Part shown: positions 22,036 to 34,764 of the stretch, in pieces
Layout: every line of letters starts with the position of its first letter
How positions within the stretch are numbered: position 1 is the stretch's first letter
NCBI GenBank assembly: GCA_019925095.2
Contig: CM034407.1
Span: forward strand, 18,854,710 to 18,918,709
Length of the DNA stretch: 64,000 nucleotides
Reading direction: 5' to 3'
DNA from: Dendrolimus kikuchii
Taxonomy: Eukaryota; Arthropoda; Insecta; Lepidoptera; Lasiocampidae
Notes under the pieces: generated by a model
Databases searched by the model: none
Told to the model about the DNA's origin: nothing
Seen by the model: only the letters and a program-made list of their open reading frames with translations
Translations under genes and position numbers: made by a program

Positions 22036-22530
22036 GTCGTGGTAGCGCAATGGGTTCGATCCTGGCCGGAACGCATGCACCACTTAGGCAGTTTTCTTAC
22101 CCAAGGTGCATATTGTTACAATTACCACGTGCTAAAAACGTTGAAGAGAGAGTGTCGGGGTGAAGGTAAGGAAAGGAATGCTCCAGTGGTTCGGGCATGT
22201 GGAAAGAATGACTAAACAGATATACAATGCAAAAGTTGATGGATGCAGAAGTCGTGGAAGGCCACGACACACCTTCCATGACAAAATTGATCGTGTACTA
22301 GCAGAAGGTGATGTCAGGAGCCTTAAGAACAGACGAGCGTGCATGACAAGAGCTATGAATGTCAAAGAAGCAAGTGAGGTGTGTAAGAATAAGCCTGAAT
22401 AGTGCTCTGTTGTTCGTGCCTACCCCGCAAGGGAACTGGCGTGAAGTTATGTATGTATGTAAAAACGTTGAAGGAAAACATCGTGATGCAACCCGCACAT
22501 CGAGATAACCGATGTGTCAAACCTGCCAAT
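22036..22530 (+). repeat. tRNA-derived SINE (SINE-2), split by RTE-A
   Basis: GTCGTGGTAGCGCAATGG...GGTTCGATCCTG at 22036 and, after the LINE, GGAAAACATCGTGATGCAAC...CAAACCTGCCAA up to 22530. Confidence 0.9.
22147..22460 (+). repeat. RTE-A LINE 3' fragment inside SINE-2
   Basis: Flanked by the 13-bp TSD AAAAACGTTGAAG (22134-22146 and 22461-22473). A Trp codon is replaced by a stop near 22400. Confidence 0.95.
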
Positions 22531-22660
22531 GTATGTATGAAAAGATTAATGAATGTTGATGAAGCGAAAAGTGTTTGTCAGGATCGTAGCAGGTGGAGGT
22601 ACATCGTGTCTGCCTACCCCAATGGGAAACAGGCGTGACAATATGTATGTATGTATGTAA
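22531..22660 (+). repeat. RTE-B LINE 3' fragment
   Basis: Codes MKRLMNVDEAKSVCQDRSRW then ...VSAYPNGKQA-stop, followed by a (TATG)n tail. Sister family of RTE-A. Confidence 0.85.
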
Positions 22661-22826
22661 TTTTAATATAGAGTAGTAGTAATTTTCCAAGATCAAGTGA
22701 TAAAAAAAAATCTTTGTTTACGTGTCATTGAGTATGTGTGAACTTTCAAGACTGGTGATAGTGTTAGTAAAGTTTCCAGACTTCAGTAACTGTCTTATCA
22801 CAGGATTCTACATTTTTCTAATAATT

Positions 22827-22998
22827 ACATACATAAATAACTTCACTCCAGTTCCCTTGCTGGGTAGGCACGAACAACAGAGCGCCATTCAGGCTTATTC
22901 TTACACACCTCACTTGCTTCTTTGACATTCATAACTCTTGTCATGCACGCTCGTCTGTTCTTAAGGCTCCTGAAATCACCTTCTGCTAGTACACGACC
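22827..22998 (-). repeat. RTE-A LINE 3' fragment
   Basis: Last 170 bp of the family with the ACATAC tail. Confidence 0.9.
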
Positions 22999-23365
22999 AA
23001 ACGGATGAAACACCCTAATAAATAATAATATAAGTTTTTAATAAAAAAAAATTATATAAATGTTTTTAATTGCAATTGTATTTGAAAATAGATTTCCGAG
23101 ATAAAGGAATTATTATTATTATAACAGGCACACACAGAGATATAAATGTAAATGAGTGTAAATGTAATTAAACAGCCAATGACGCTCGTACTTTAGAAAT
23201 TAAATGATATTTATTAACGGTTTGTTAGCACGTGTTTTAATTTAATTTTATAAAGGAAATTATTTATGCAACCAATGCGTAATATTTGTTAATATATATA
23301 CATATTTGCATTTTTGACGTAATAATTGAAACTAGAGCTTTAACTCGTTTTACTTGATATTTGCA

Positions 23366-23593
23366 AGGTGATAGCGTATAGACCATCTCGATGGCTATCA
23401 CCCCTTGTCCGAAGTATATCGCCATAACAAGCTTGAGTTGTTTCGGCATTTGTGGCCAGATTTCAGTCTCCCTTTAGAGAGCAAAGGAACATTGGTAGCA
23501 TCTTTGATGCGAATATCCACAGGTGATGGTAACAGCATTCCATCGAGAAGGCCGTCTGCCTGTCTGCTGAATTCATGCAATGTAAAAAAAAAA
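23366..23593 (+). repeat. SINE-A copy, diverged
   Basis: Recognisable from GGCTATCACCCC through GGCCGTCTGCCTGTCTGCTG and a poly(A) tail. Confidence 0.85.
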
Positions 23594-23614
23594 ATCAGAG
23601 ATGGTTAGCGTGCG

Positions 23615-23812
23615 CTTCGAAGGATTTTTTTTTACTTTATATCATAGTAGTGCTGTGGGAAAATTTCAGCTGAGAACTCAATCCGAAATAGTCGATGAGC
23701 TAAACCCGCCAATCCGCCTTGGACTAGCGTGGTGGGTATACTATCCGTTCACATAAGAATCGGAAGGCCAAAGCCCAGCACCGCGACGTTTACCAGCTGA
23801 TATTATATATGT
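23615..23812 (+). repeat. Lepidopteran retroposon tail
   Basis: GAGCTAAACCCGCCAATCCG, GCGTGGTGGGTATAC and AGGCCAAAGCCCAGCACCG ending GCTGATATTAT: a common lepidopteran 3' tail related to SINE-2. Confidence 0.75.
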
Positions 23813-23856
23813 TGGTACTGTTGATAGTAACGGATGGTCATTGGTTCATTTCGGCT

Positions 23857-24120
23857 GTTTTTTATGTTTAAAGCTTGGCAACTAGGCCTTTAAGCCAGGC
23901 GCAGTTGTATTGTAGGCTACAATCCACAAGATGCAACGGAGTTATTGTGAAAACTCAAAAGGCCACATACAGTTCACATTTCTAACAAAAACACATAATT
24001 ACTACTCAAAAACACTCGATATCATACAACTCTTATGCATTTTAGAGTAATTTTATACAATTTTAGAAAATAAAATTGCACAGCACAACGTCCCCTTTCA
24101 GTTCCCGCCAAAAATTCCTC
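23857..24120 (+). repeat. REP-C, copy 1
   Basis: GGCAACTAGGCCTTTAAGCC ... CCCTTTCAGTTCCCGCCAAA. Four plus-strand copies in the window; type unknown. Confidence 0.8.
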
Positions 24121-24477
24121 ATTTCGGATTTTGTCAACAAAGTCACAGACATTTCCAACCTGATTTATGTATGATGTATCTTGAACGCGTGATGTTATGA
24201 ATGTAAGACGATATTTCTGAACGAGCCCATAGTGTGAAAGAGATGACGAGTGTAAGAAGAGAATAGACGACGAATGGACGACGTCCGCACGACACATAAA
24301 GACGTTCTGAGTTTTTATTTAAAATATTGTACCTACGATGTTATAAATAATTTAATAAAAAATTATAAAGTAATTTAAGTATGTGTATTTAATTTATAAA
24401 TTATGTAGTTTAAGTATTTTTATTTCTGATATACCTACTTAATGATCTGCACCACCTACAGCGCCAGATTAGGCTAG

Positions 24478-24618
24478 ATTATTCTTTAAGTTAGGTTGCC
24501 TGGAAGAGATTGCTTTAAGCGATAAAGGCCGCCTATTGTTTCTACCATGACAATATTGTAATTGTGTATTTTTGATATTGTATATTTGGTGAGCAATAAA
24601 GTGTTATCTATCTATCTT
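24478..24618 (+). repeat. LINE 3' tail (GCCTGGAAGAGAT family)
   Basis: GGTTGCCTGGAAGAGATTGC, AAGGCCGCCTATTGT and GCAATAAAGTGTTATC with an (ATCT)n end. Confidence 0.85.
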
Positions 24619-24619
24619 A

Positions 24620-25100
24620 ATAAAAGCCGTAAATTCGTAATTACGAGATACGGAGATTCACCAAGAACGCGTTGCTTACGCGAGTGTTCAACGAAGTTAT
24701 TATCATACGACGCGACGATATTTTATGATGTCGATGACGACGTGATGATGTTTTACTAATTTAAAATTAATATTATATTAGCCGAGCTTAGGTTAGTTAC
24801 AAGCCACCTCTGCAGTTGAGTCACAAGATGTAAGGTCGGTAATTTAATTGAAAAACGATTAAAGCCTCATGTCGTATTTACGTCTAATTGGGATCGATCC
24901 GCTACTTGTTACGGGGTCATCGCGATATCTAGTTCTGTTCTAGATTTTATCTTACTTCAATGATGAACATTAAACTCGTATGAGACCTTTGAATATAGTC
25001 TTTTATTAATATAGCATTATTAGCTAGAACTTTTGTACCGGCGTCGCTTGCATTAATCCGAATTAATATCCAGCGAAAGTTATCCCCTTTTTAAAAAAAT
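24620..25100. other. No gene recognised
   Basis: Unique-looking AT-rich DNA. Confidence 0.4.
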
Positions 25101-25106
25101 AATATT

Positions 25107-25335
25107 CGGCAGACAAACACACATATTATATATCCCCAAATTAAGCAAGTTACGCTTGTGTTATGGGTAATGTACAACGGACTACTCTGGGGCCGATCCC
25201 AGACACCCAGACCATAGTAAATAACGGAGAAAATTCGTTTCCGAAATTTACCATACCAGGAATCGAACCCGGAGCTACTGCGTAGCAGTAAGGTAAGCCG
25301 TCAAAGGCTTAGCCCGCTCAACCACAGAGGCCATC
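25107..25335 (-). repeat. tRNA-derived SINE (SINE-1)
   Basis: Minus-strand copy with A box, B box (GGTTCGATTCCTGG) and body intact. Confidence 0.92.
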
Positions 25336-25638
25336 AGAATAATACGTGTCCTATAGTAATCCCTTTATGCAATAGTACACATATACTACCAAGTTTCATG
25401 ATAACCTGTTCAAACCTAAGTATCACAAGATAATTTACAATATCTGAAAAAGTAACGAAAGAGAAAGAAGAAGGAACTAAAATTATTTCCTTCTAATAGC
25501 GACACACACAAGACAAATAGTAATAAATACAAAAATTGTATCCCGTAATTTGGAGATTGGCTCTCAGCATTTTGCTGTGCCGAAAAGTAGTCCGACACAG
25601 CTCTGATTTTCAGTGCACACCTCCTAAATAACATAATA

Positions 25639-26058
25639 TTAGGTTGGGGAAAAAGTTCCTTCCATTTTATATAAAAATTCAAAAGGTGTTTTTATAAAGT
25701 TTATTTACATTTTAATAAAGTATGTAGGTGCCATTTTTTTGGATAACTTTTTGCCATCACGTCCCTATCCTATTGCTATAAAAATTTTGGGGCTTCTGAT
25801 CAAAAAACTGTGACAAGTGGTTTTGGCAGTCCTCTCGTCATGTTAACCTGACACTGCCTAAGGAATTCTGCAGAGACCGAAACAGGTGTCACACAATCAC
25901 ACATTTTCCTAATAATAATTTGAATTTGGAATTGTCTTCTTTAAAACTAAAACTTTTTAATGATACCAAAACCAGCCAGATACAAATGGTATAGCCAAAG
26001 AAATCTTATTACAAGTTCATACATACTATATGCGAAAAGACTTTTTTCCCCAACCAAT
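25639..26058 (-). mobile_element. mariner (irritans-like) deletion derivative
   Basis: 420 bp between TA dinucleotides; ends TTAGGTTGGGGAAAAAGT and, inverted, ATTGGTTGGGGAAAAAAGTC. The minus strand keeps the transposase C-terminus (FFDQKPQNFYSN...WQKVIQKNGTYIL-stop) with a stop in place of an Arg. Incapable of encoding transposase. Confidence 0.88.
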
Positions 26059-26167
26059 TATGACGTTCGATCCCGACTTTTTTAATGACAAGACCGCCAT
26101 TCGTTTACAATTATAATAGTAGCTTATAAATACTATGTAATGATGTACAATAACAAGTTATTTATCT

Positions 26168-26570
26168 AATAAAACGACGTTTTAGCGGTTTTAAGCGCGG
26201 TAATTTATTTGGCTTTTATTATTCCAACGTTTCGGCCACTTTTCAATAGCCGTGATCACGGAAGATAAAGATGTGAAGTGCCAATGAGTATTGTTAAAGT
26301 TTTTTTAGCCTACCGCCAACTTGTTCATTTCAATTATTTTGTTTATGGTTATTATTTGCTCTATGGGAGCCTAATCTAATTCACCACCGCTTCGCAACAT
26401 GTTGTGGCTTGAAGAGAAGAAACGGCGCAAGAAACTCTTCAGCAAACATGCCTAGCTCTAATCATTTTATATAATATTAAAATGGGTGGGAGGAAAAATA
26501 AAAATAAATTATCAATCAAGTTATTGTATGTTCCGGTGAACGCAGAAAGAGCTCACAGTGTCTTGAGGTC
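26168..26570 (-). mobile_element. Penelope-like element insertion, 5'-truncated
   Basis: Flanked by the 10-bp TSD TTATTTATCT (26158-26167 and 26571-26580). Contains one terminal repeat, 3' UTR and the last codons only. Confidence 0.9.
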
Positions 26571-26887
26571 TTATTTATCTGTCTATCAATCTCTAGTGGG
26601 AAAATATAACAAACGTCCAAAATTTATACTGTCTTAATTTTTCCACGGTCTACCTATCCTAATTAGTATGATATCATACCATGTATTGCAATTATAACTT
26701 ACAAGATTAATATCTGATGGTAAATTTGCAAGTTTTGTGATTGTTGCAGAATAATTATGTAACTAATTACCTTATTTAGGCAAGTATGAGTTCATAACGA
26801 ACTCATATCTATCTCAAAGTGTGCTGATGTTTTCCTGTGCAGTTTTATTTCGAAAAAAATGTTAGAACATTAGTTGTAGGATACTTA

Positions 26888-27415
26888 GTGCCGCTTGCAT
26901 AACGATCGCCTTTAAATAAAATTAGTTAATCATATTAAACTGCTTAAATACGTTTTACACAAAACGTATTGGCAGTTGGAAAGGATACAGAAGGAAAGGA
27001 ATGCTCCGGTGGTACGGGCATTTGGAAAGAATGATACTAAACAGATATACAATGCAAAAGTGGATGGATGCAGAAGTCGTGGAAGGCCACGACACACCTT
27101 CCATGATCAAATTGATCGTGTACTAGCAGAAGGTGATGTCAGGAGCCTTAAGAACAGACGAGCGTGCATGACAAGAGTTATGAATGTCAAAGAAGCAAGT
27201 GAGGTGTGTAAGAATAAGCCTGAATGGCGCTCTGTTGTTCGATCCTACCCCGCAAGGGAACTGGCGTGAAGTTATGTATGTATGTATGTATTGACAGTTC
27301 TTTAAACGTATTTAGCGGCATATTTTGCGTTGTGCAAGACGCTAATTGTATTTAAGGGTGTTAAATACGTTTTGTGTTTCTTAAATAAATTTAAGCAACC
27401 TTATGCAAGCGGCCC
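26888..27415. mobile_element. Harbinger-like MITE containing an RTE-A insertion
   Basis: Ends GTGCCGCTTGCATAA and, inverted, GGGCCGCTTGCATAA, flanked by TTA (26885-26887 and 27416-27418), the 3-bp duplication of PIF/Harbinger elements. Interior palindrome AATACGTTTT-ACAC-AAAACGTATT at 26949. A second terminus occurs at 42667. Confidence 0.7.
26978..27289 (+). repeat. RTE-A LINE 3' fragment inside the MITE
   Basis: Flanked by ATTGGCAGTT (26968-26977) and ATTGACAGTT (27290-27299). Best-kept frame of the family: ends KPEWRSVVRSYPARELA-stop. Confidence 0.93.
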
Positions 27416-27599
27416 TTATTGTTGTTAACGAAGACTTACGTTTGTGTTGAAAATCTCAACTGTTTAGTAATTTAGTATTTTCGAGCCGCAACAATAACTC
27501 CCTATTTTAGCGTTACTCGAAGACCTATAAGTAGTAGTTGTATTCGCCACAAAGGCAGGTAAAGGAATCTTTAGTCCATACAGCCAATTCTGATGTTTA

Positions 27600-27845
27600 A
27601 GTCTTCGTATAGTAGCGCAGTTGTATTGTAGGCTGCAACTAACGCCATTCAACGGAGTTCTTGTGAAAACTCGATAGGCCACATTTGACTATACAGTTTA
27701 CATTTCTCACATAAACGCATAATTACCATTCAAGAACTATCAATATCCTACAACTATTGTACATTTTAGAGCGATTTTACACATTTTTAGTAAATAAAAC
27801 TGCACAACACAACGTCCCCTTTCAGTTCCCGCCAAAAACTCTCTC
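27600..27845 (+). repeat. REP-C, copy 2
   Basis: Starts within GCGCAGTTGTATTGTAGGCT and runs to CAGTTCCCGCCAAAAAC. Confidence 0.8.
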
Positions 27846-27924
27846 GAAGACCTATAATAGATGACAGTCAAAATCCACTCGCGCAACCTTTTACCATCGT
27901 ACATTCTTATTTTATTTATTTAGT

Positions 27925-28215
27925 TTTATGGCTAGGCAGCTAGGCCTTTAAGCTAGATCTTAGATTACAATATAGTTTCTTTATTTTCTTAAGCCTATGT
28001 ATAGCTCAGCTGAACTGTAGGTTATCAACTGAAGCCATTTAACGGAGTTCTTGTGACAAATCAAAAGACCACATTTGACTATACATCACATTTCTACTAC
28101 TACTCAAAAACTATCAATATCCTACAACTATTGTTCATTTTAAAGTAATTTTACACATTTTTAGAAAATAAAACTACACAACACATCATCTCCTTTCAGT
28201 TCTCGCGAAAAGCTC
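27925..28215 (+). repeat. REP-C, copy 3 (diverged)
   Basis: GCAGCTAGGCCTTTAAGC to CTCCTTTCAGTTCTCGCG, with an extra block near 27960-28020. Confidence 0.75.
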
Positions 28216-28219
28216 CTAC

Positions 28220-29135
28220 CGCCGTACAAAAGTCACGGCCTTATAGATTATGTACGAGTGTACAAAATAGTGAGGTAATAATCTCGTATAGCGCATGAAT
28301 TGTTCTGTGTTAACAATAATTAATGCACTATTAAAATAATTTCAATGAGGATAATTTAATAGTAAGATGATATAACAATTTAACGCCTATTTTTTTTCGA
28401 CATCAATAATATTAGTATTTTCTTTAAGATATGGATACTTGACACTGGATAGATATACAAAGCGTGCAGTGCCAAATTTAAAAAGAAAGAAGAACTTATC
28501 TCTGGTCTGAAACTTAATCTGTTATATATAGCTATCATTCGGTATGATTTCTTACGTAAGTATAATTAAAATTGAAAATTATTTACACCCAAATTTCCCT
28601 TGGACCCCCCTAACAAGGATGTATGGACAAGTCTTTTGCCGGCATTAGTGGCAAATTTTAAAAACCACAACAAGCAAATTCGCCTCTATCGCAGATCACT
28701 TTATGACTTCATAAAGCGGGTAAAACCGGTAATTAATTAAATTTATATTAATTTTGAAATAGCTGGCCAAAAATAACTTTAGTGTATCTAACACGATTAA
28801 ACAAAGAAAAATCTATAAAAATATTATTTTAATTTTACACTTGTTAGCACTAAATTTGTATTTTACAATCTTGTTTTTTAATTATAAAATTACTATATAA
28901 CAAATAATGTTCTGTTTTACAGAATCAACATGTTTATTTTTTGTCTTTATAATGAAATGCAGTAGGTATGGTTTAATTATGCTTAAACAAAAACACATCA
29001 CGAGATCATCTTGCACACGACGAATAATAATTAAAATGTTCTAGAATATGTATATATTGTCTATAATTTTCATTATGTTAATTTATTTAAAACTTAGTTT
29101 ATTTTTATTATTTAATTATATTTTCTTTTATAAAT
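28220..29135. other. No gene recognised
   Basis: Long AT-rich stretch without recognisable coding exon or repeat. Confidence 0.4.
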
Positions 29136-29140
29136 TAGTC

Positions 29141-29407
29141 TACATACATACATAACTTCACGCCAGTTCCCTTGCGGGGTAGGCACGAACAACAGAGTGC
29201 CATTTAGGCTTATTCTTACACACCTCGCTTGCCTCTTTGACATTCATAACTCTTGTTATGCACGCTCGTCTGTTCTTAAGGCTCCTGACATCACCTTCTG
29301 CTAGTACACGATCAATTTGATCATGGAAGGTGTGTCGTGGCCTTCCACGACTTCTGCATCCATCCACTTTTGCATTGTATATCTGTTTAGTCATTCTTTC
29401 AAATGGC
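29141..29407 (-). repeat. RTE-A LINE 3' fragment
   Basis: Probable 8-bp TSD AAATTAGT (29133-29140 and 29408-29415). KPKWHSVV subfamily, shared with copies at 35926, 36313 and 39673. Confidence 0.92.
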
Positions 29408-29432
29408 AAATTAGTGTAGTTCACCTAAATCT

Positions 29433-29938
<506 letters not shown>

Positions 29939-30242
29939 TATTATAATATTTTCTGTTATTTATATAATATCTGTTATTTATATTCGGTATGAAATGAGGG
30001 TTTTGAGAAGTGTCTACATTGCAAGCAAAATCCAATACTGACACTATCCAGAAAGAGAACTTTAAAGAAGAGCCAAAAATCGTTTTTTAACCATGAATAT
30101 CAGTATTATTACATGCATTTATATTTCTGTGATATTTCTGTTACTTTTAAACCATGATTAGCGCTATTACACGTATTTCCATGTTTTACGATAAAAGTCG
30201 ATTTAGTAAAATTTTGGACATTGTCAGAATTATTGTTGTGGA

Positions 30243-30570
30243 TTGAAAGAAGATGTATTGATAAGAGTTGAAAAGGAATGTTAAGGTAGTCTGGGCAAAT
30301 AAAACATGGATGAAAGTAGAAACATAATACAAGTGTACGAAAGCAGTGTGAATGGTCGAGTTGATGCTGGTAGAACGCGACGTATACATCCAATAGCAGA
30401 CGTGTTATAGAACGTTCAGGGATGAACTCCGCAAATAAATGTGCATGTATGAAGAGATTAATGAAAGTAAATGAAGCGAAAGTTCTTTGTCAGGTTCATC
30501 GCAAGTGAAGATTTATTATCTCCGTCTACCCCCACGAGAAACAGGCGTAATAATATACATGTAGGTACAG
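30243..30570 (+). repeat. RTE-B LINE 3' fragment, degenerate
   Basis: ATGAAGAGATTAATGAAAG, AATGAAGCGAAAGTTC and ACGAGAAACAGGCGTAATAA match RTE-B; upstream text follows the GRP-R---ADQ part with several stops. Confidence 0.7.
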
Positions 30571-30574
30571 TCGT

Positions 30575-32450
30575 GGTATGATAATGTTCGCCAGTCTTTA
30601 AAATGATTCATTTAACGTTCCGCGAGCACATGTTACCTCTTTAATTTAAGTCACAGACTGTTCCATAGTAAAATTATGTTTAACTATTTGACAATAAAAT
30701 TTCAAATTACTTACATCAAAATTGTTTGATTTTCTACCTTGTCTAAGAAGATTGTTTAGACATGTAAAACCTTTTATTGGTTTTAATATTTATGTTCATA
30801 TCTCAGCGTCTCTCATTGTCATTGCAATTGCAATAATTTTTTTCATTTTTCTCATATTTTTTAAACGTAAAATTTATTAAAATGTTGGCAGTTTTAAGTC
30901 TTATACACGTGCATGCAAAAGTCAACTTTAATATGGCGAACATTTTCATTCCGTGACTGTACACATACATATGTATTAGATATATTATCAACGGAAATTT
31001 ATTCATAAAAAATTCAGTTGCAAATAGTTTTTGTTTAACTACACATGGTGAATTGAAAATAAATACAGACGAATTAAGGACGTTCTACATTATTTCAATC
31101 TGGTTAAAATAATATGAATTCAGCAAGTATGTGCTTTATAATGTCTTGTATGTAACAAAGAATCCTCTGCTAATTGCTAATTACTTAAATATTATTGATC
31201 CAGTTATGGAAGTGTCATCGAAGCTTTTTTTATGTTTTTATGTTTCTTTCATGCTTCACGATTTCTTAAAAAATATTTATTAATCATATTTAAAATACAA
31301 CACATTTTGAAATACAAAAAAACTACTCTTTTTTAATTTTAATTAAATTAAATTAAATTTTAATTTATTATACATTTTTATACATAAAATAAATAAAAAT
31401 AACAAAAGCTCGTTAGAAAAATTCTAGAAACAAAAGCTCGTAACTGGTTCACGGGTACCAGGCTCTCATAAGTTTCCAAGAAGTAAGCAAATCGGGGCTA
31501 AGGCAACGGTGACTGGCACGGTCAAGGCTGTTCAGTGTTCACATGCTGTTGACCAACGAGACATTCACATAATATCCTTCCGACTTATGATTACTTGGTA
31601 AATCAGCTTACAGATACGATTATTTTCTGCGGATATTTCCGCATTTATTTTAATTTCCGGGTTACGACGAAGCTAAATTATTTCTTTTATTTCATTCTGT
31701 CAACAATATTTTAAGGAGTAATTTTAGGCTATATTTATATAAATGTTGGTAAATAATTGTAGTAATATTTCTTTACAAGAAGTTGCATGAATGTAACTCG
31801 TAAATACATATACAAACTTTTATTGTATGGTTACCGTATTGAAGTTATATCAAAAAGCAATGTGAATTAAATAATTTGCCTTACAGCAAGATTCCAAGTT
31901 CTAAAAAGCGATATACCAAATTGAACAACAATGGAAAACAAGACGTTATTACATAATATACAAGTTTTTATAATATAGTAATAATAAAAGTACATAATCA
32001 CCTTTTAAATTTAGCATTATGGTGAATTAGCATTATAAATACGCACTATATACGTATAACTTTTCAAGATGGCCGCCTGAAATAACTACCGTTCCGGTAC
32101 TTGATTTAGATTATAAATTACATCACATAAACAACGTGTCAACTCTTCTGAAATATGGAGTGCGAACTACATATTAGGTAACATTAAGGCCTAGCGCAAT
32201 TGTTAAAGTAGTCTCTACATTAACAATTAAGACACTGCTTATCTTACAAAACGCCTTAAAATGTGTTGCAGTAAATGGAATTCTATTATTATTCGCATGT
32301 AAGTATATGTAATTTATATTGTTTTAATCTATTTAATTATGTATGTCTTTATTAGTTTATTATACTTTTTTTCTCTCGTCAATTACGATTGAATTAGTTT
32401 CAATTTAGTTAAGGCCACCAAATATTATTTAATTTTTCTTGTAATATCCC
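30575..32450. other. No gene recognised
   Basis: Largest stretch without an assigned feature in intron 1. AT-rich; no exon-like segment with splice sites seen. Confidence 0.4.
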
Positions 32451-32454
32451 CTTA

Positions 32455-32597
32455 GACACCGGGTTGCCTGGAAGAGATCGCTATAAGCGATAAGGCCGCC
32501 CATTGTTCTAATTTAAATGTGTTTGTAATAAATATCTAGGTTTAAGTTATGGTGAACAATAAAGAGTTTTCATTCATTCATTCATTCATTCATTCAA
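32455..32597 (+). repeat. LINE 3' tail (GCCTGGAAGAGAT family)
   Basis: GGTTGCCTGGAAGAGATCGC, AAGGCCGCCCATTGTTC and AACAATAAAGAG with an (ATTC)n end. Confidence 0.87.
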
Positions 32598-32685
32598 AAC
32601 GCCGAAGAGCCCAGATTTTGTACGATAATAGCAAACTATGACGTCATACCTTAAACGAGTCAAACGGCACATTAATCTTTGTTTG
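32598..32685 (+). repeat. REP-D, copy 2
   Basis: AACGCCGAAGAGCCCAG, TTTGTACGATAATAGCAA, ATGACGTCATACC and GAGTCAAACGGC, as at 16172. Confidence 0.6.
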
Positions 32686-32852
32686 AATGTATATTAAAAT
32701 TATTATTATCATGATATTGTAAAAGTAAGACAAATTTTATGTAATTTTAAAATTGGTTGTGCGTTGTATAGTCTCTGCGATTTTAGGAGCTAAGAAATTA
32801 TACACCACAGTTTAAAAGATGTAATGAATTTCAAGATGCTATTTCAAAATTA

Positions 32853-33026
32853 TCTATATATATATATATATATATAATTGAAATCCATGTATATAGTGAA
32901 TCATCACGATATCTCAGGAACTATAATACCTATAGACTTGAAATTTGGCATGGACCTTCCTTTCGCCAAGTAGAGGTCAGCTAAGAACGTATTTTACGGC
33001 ACGCGAAGCGGACGGGTATCAGCTAG
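32853..33026 (+). mobile_element. Short Helitron
   Basis: TCTATATATATA start, ATCACGATATCTCAGGAACT body and GGACGGGTATCAGCTAG end. Confidence 0.6.
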
Positions 33027-33379
33027 CTTATTATATTAAATAAATAACAAAATATAAATATAATTTCATCTGAATCCTAATATTTTACAGTTTTACTAGT
33101 TTAGAATTCAGAATTTTCTCTGTATGTGACATATTAGCCTTTAAATACAAAAAATTTCTTGCAGTCGGATGGCTGCCAATGCTAACTGTAACACAGGTTT
33201 GTTCCTAGTCCGGGGTCTTGGCAACCACCTGACTTCACAGCTTGCGTTTCTTTGGACAATTCTGTCCTTTTGTACTTTTTACTTGTATGTAACACAATAA
33301 TGTTGTTGTTGGCTATGTAATAAAGATTTTGTATTGTACATATTGGGAGCAATATCATGTTTTGATAGAATCTATCCGT

Positions 33380-33468
33380 CTAATTCATAAAGAGTTGGAG
33401 TAACTTTGAACGCTTCTTTAAGAACCATAAAGCAGCGTTCAAACTTCCTCTAACTCTTTATGAATACG
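33380..33468. repeat. Small foldback (MITE-like)
   Basis: AATTCATAAAGAGTTGGAG and CTCTAACTCTTTATGAAT, with GTTCAAAC/CTTTGAACG inside, form an inverted pair around a spacer of about 20 bases. Confidence 0.75.
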
Positions 33469-33610
33469 ACCGTACATGTTTTATCAAGCACAATCGATCG
33501 CCAAATGCCTGGTTTTCAAGTAATTTTAAAAATATCAGGACTTTTGAGTTTAGCTTTGGGGATTAATATTTTCCGGGAGCTGGTAGGTAGGTATACTTAG
33601 CGTGTAAAGG

Positions 33611-33980
33611 TTTTTATTGCATGAGTTCAGCCGACAGGCAGACAGCCCACTAGATGGAAAGCGGCAACCATCGCCTATGGACATTTGCAACACCAAAGGT
33701 ACTAGAAATGCGCTGCTGTTGTCTTAAGGGAGACTGGAATGTTGTCACTAATGCCGGAACACAAATCAGGGTTGTCATGGCGGCATACCCTAGACCAGGG
33801 GTGGTAGCCATCCAGTCGGGCAAATGCCCTACCACCTGGCTGTGGGTTGTTTTGTCGCCGCTTACGACAGGCCGCCCCAACGCCGGGCAAATACCTGGCT
33901 GTGGGTTGTTTTGTCGCCTCTTACGACAGGCCGCCCGGCCGCAGAAAATCGCATTCTTCCTCCGTTCCCGCACGGATAAA
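33611..33980 (-). repeat. SINE-A copy, long form with internal duplication
   Basis: The ACCTGGCTGTGGGTTGTTTT...CGACAGGCCGCCC block appears twice (33834-33884 and 33890-33938). Confidence 0.95.
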
Positions 33981-34291
33981 AAAGTTATCCTGAACGCAGA
34001 GTAATTGTTGAAATTCAACGTTAATTGGGTACACATCATAATGTTTAATGAAAGACAAACAAGGTTGTTAAAATAATAAGGCTCCTGGTAGCAAATTGCC
34101 ATGTAGTATAGATAATGATGAAAAGTGATCGGTTGGTAGGAAAATTGCAATGACAATGCGAGACAGTTCACGTGGCACAAGTCATGTTGATAAGTGACAT
34201 CGTGACCGATAAATACTCATTATTAGGGTACCATAGCCGATCTGTGATATAGAAATGGATGTAAGGACAATAATAGATGTAGCAAAGTATT

Positions 34292-34764
34292 AAAGGTAGG
34301 CACGAACAACAGAGCGCCATTTAGGCTTATTCTTACACACCTCACTTGCTTCATTGACATTCATAACTCTTGTCATGCACGCTCGTCTGTTCTTAAGGCT
34401 CCTGACATCACCTTCTGCTAGTACACGATCAATTTAATCACGGAAGGTGTGTCGTGGCCTTCCACGACTTTTGCATTGTATATCTGTTTGATGTCTCTCT
34501 GTTGTTTGTCTGAGAATTCCTTTCCTTACCTTCACCCCGACACTCTCTTTCAGACCAACTCTCTTTCTTACTTCGGTATTACGAACGCGGTCCGCGAGAG
34601 TCACTCCGCAGATTTTGCGCAGTGCTCGCATCTCGACCGCGTTTACTCTACTTTCATGCTCTCTCTTCGATACCCAACTCTCGCTTCCATACGTGAGCGT
34701 AGGTACCAGCACCGCGTTGTGTATGGCGAGCTGGGCCTTCTGGCTGAGGTTCTTTTTATCCCCT
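34292..34764 (-). repeat. RTE-A LINE fragment, longest 5' extent
   Basis: Extends upstream to QKAQLAIHNAVLVPTLTYGS and MRALRKICGVTLADRVRN, the C-terminal part of an RTE reverse transcriptase; frame damaged near GRPRHTFRD. The TATG tail is missing. Confidence 0.92.
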
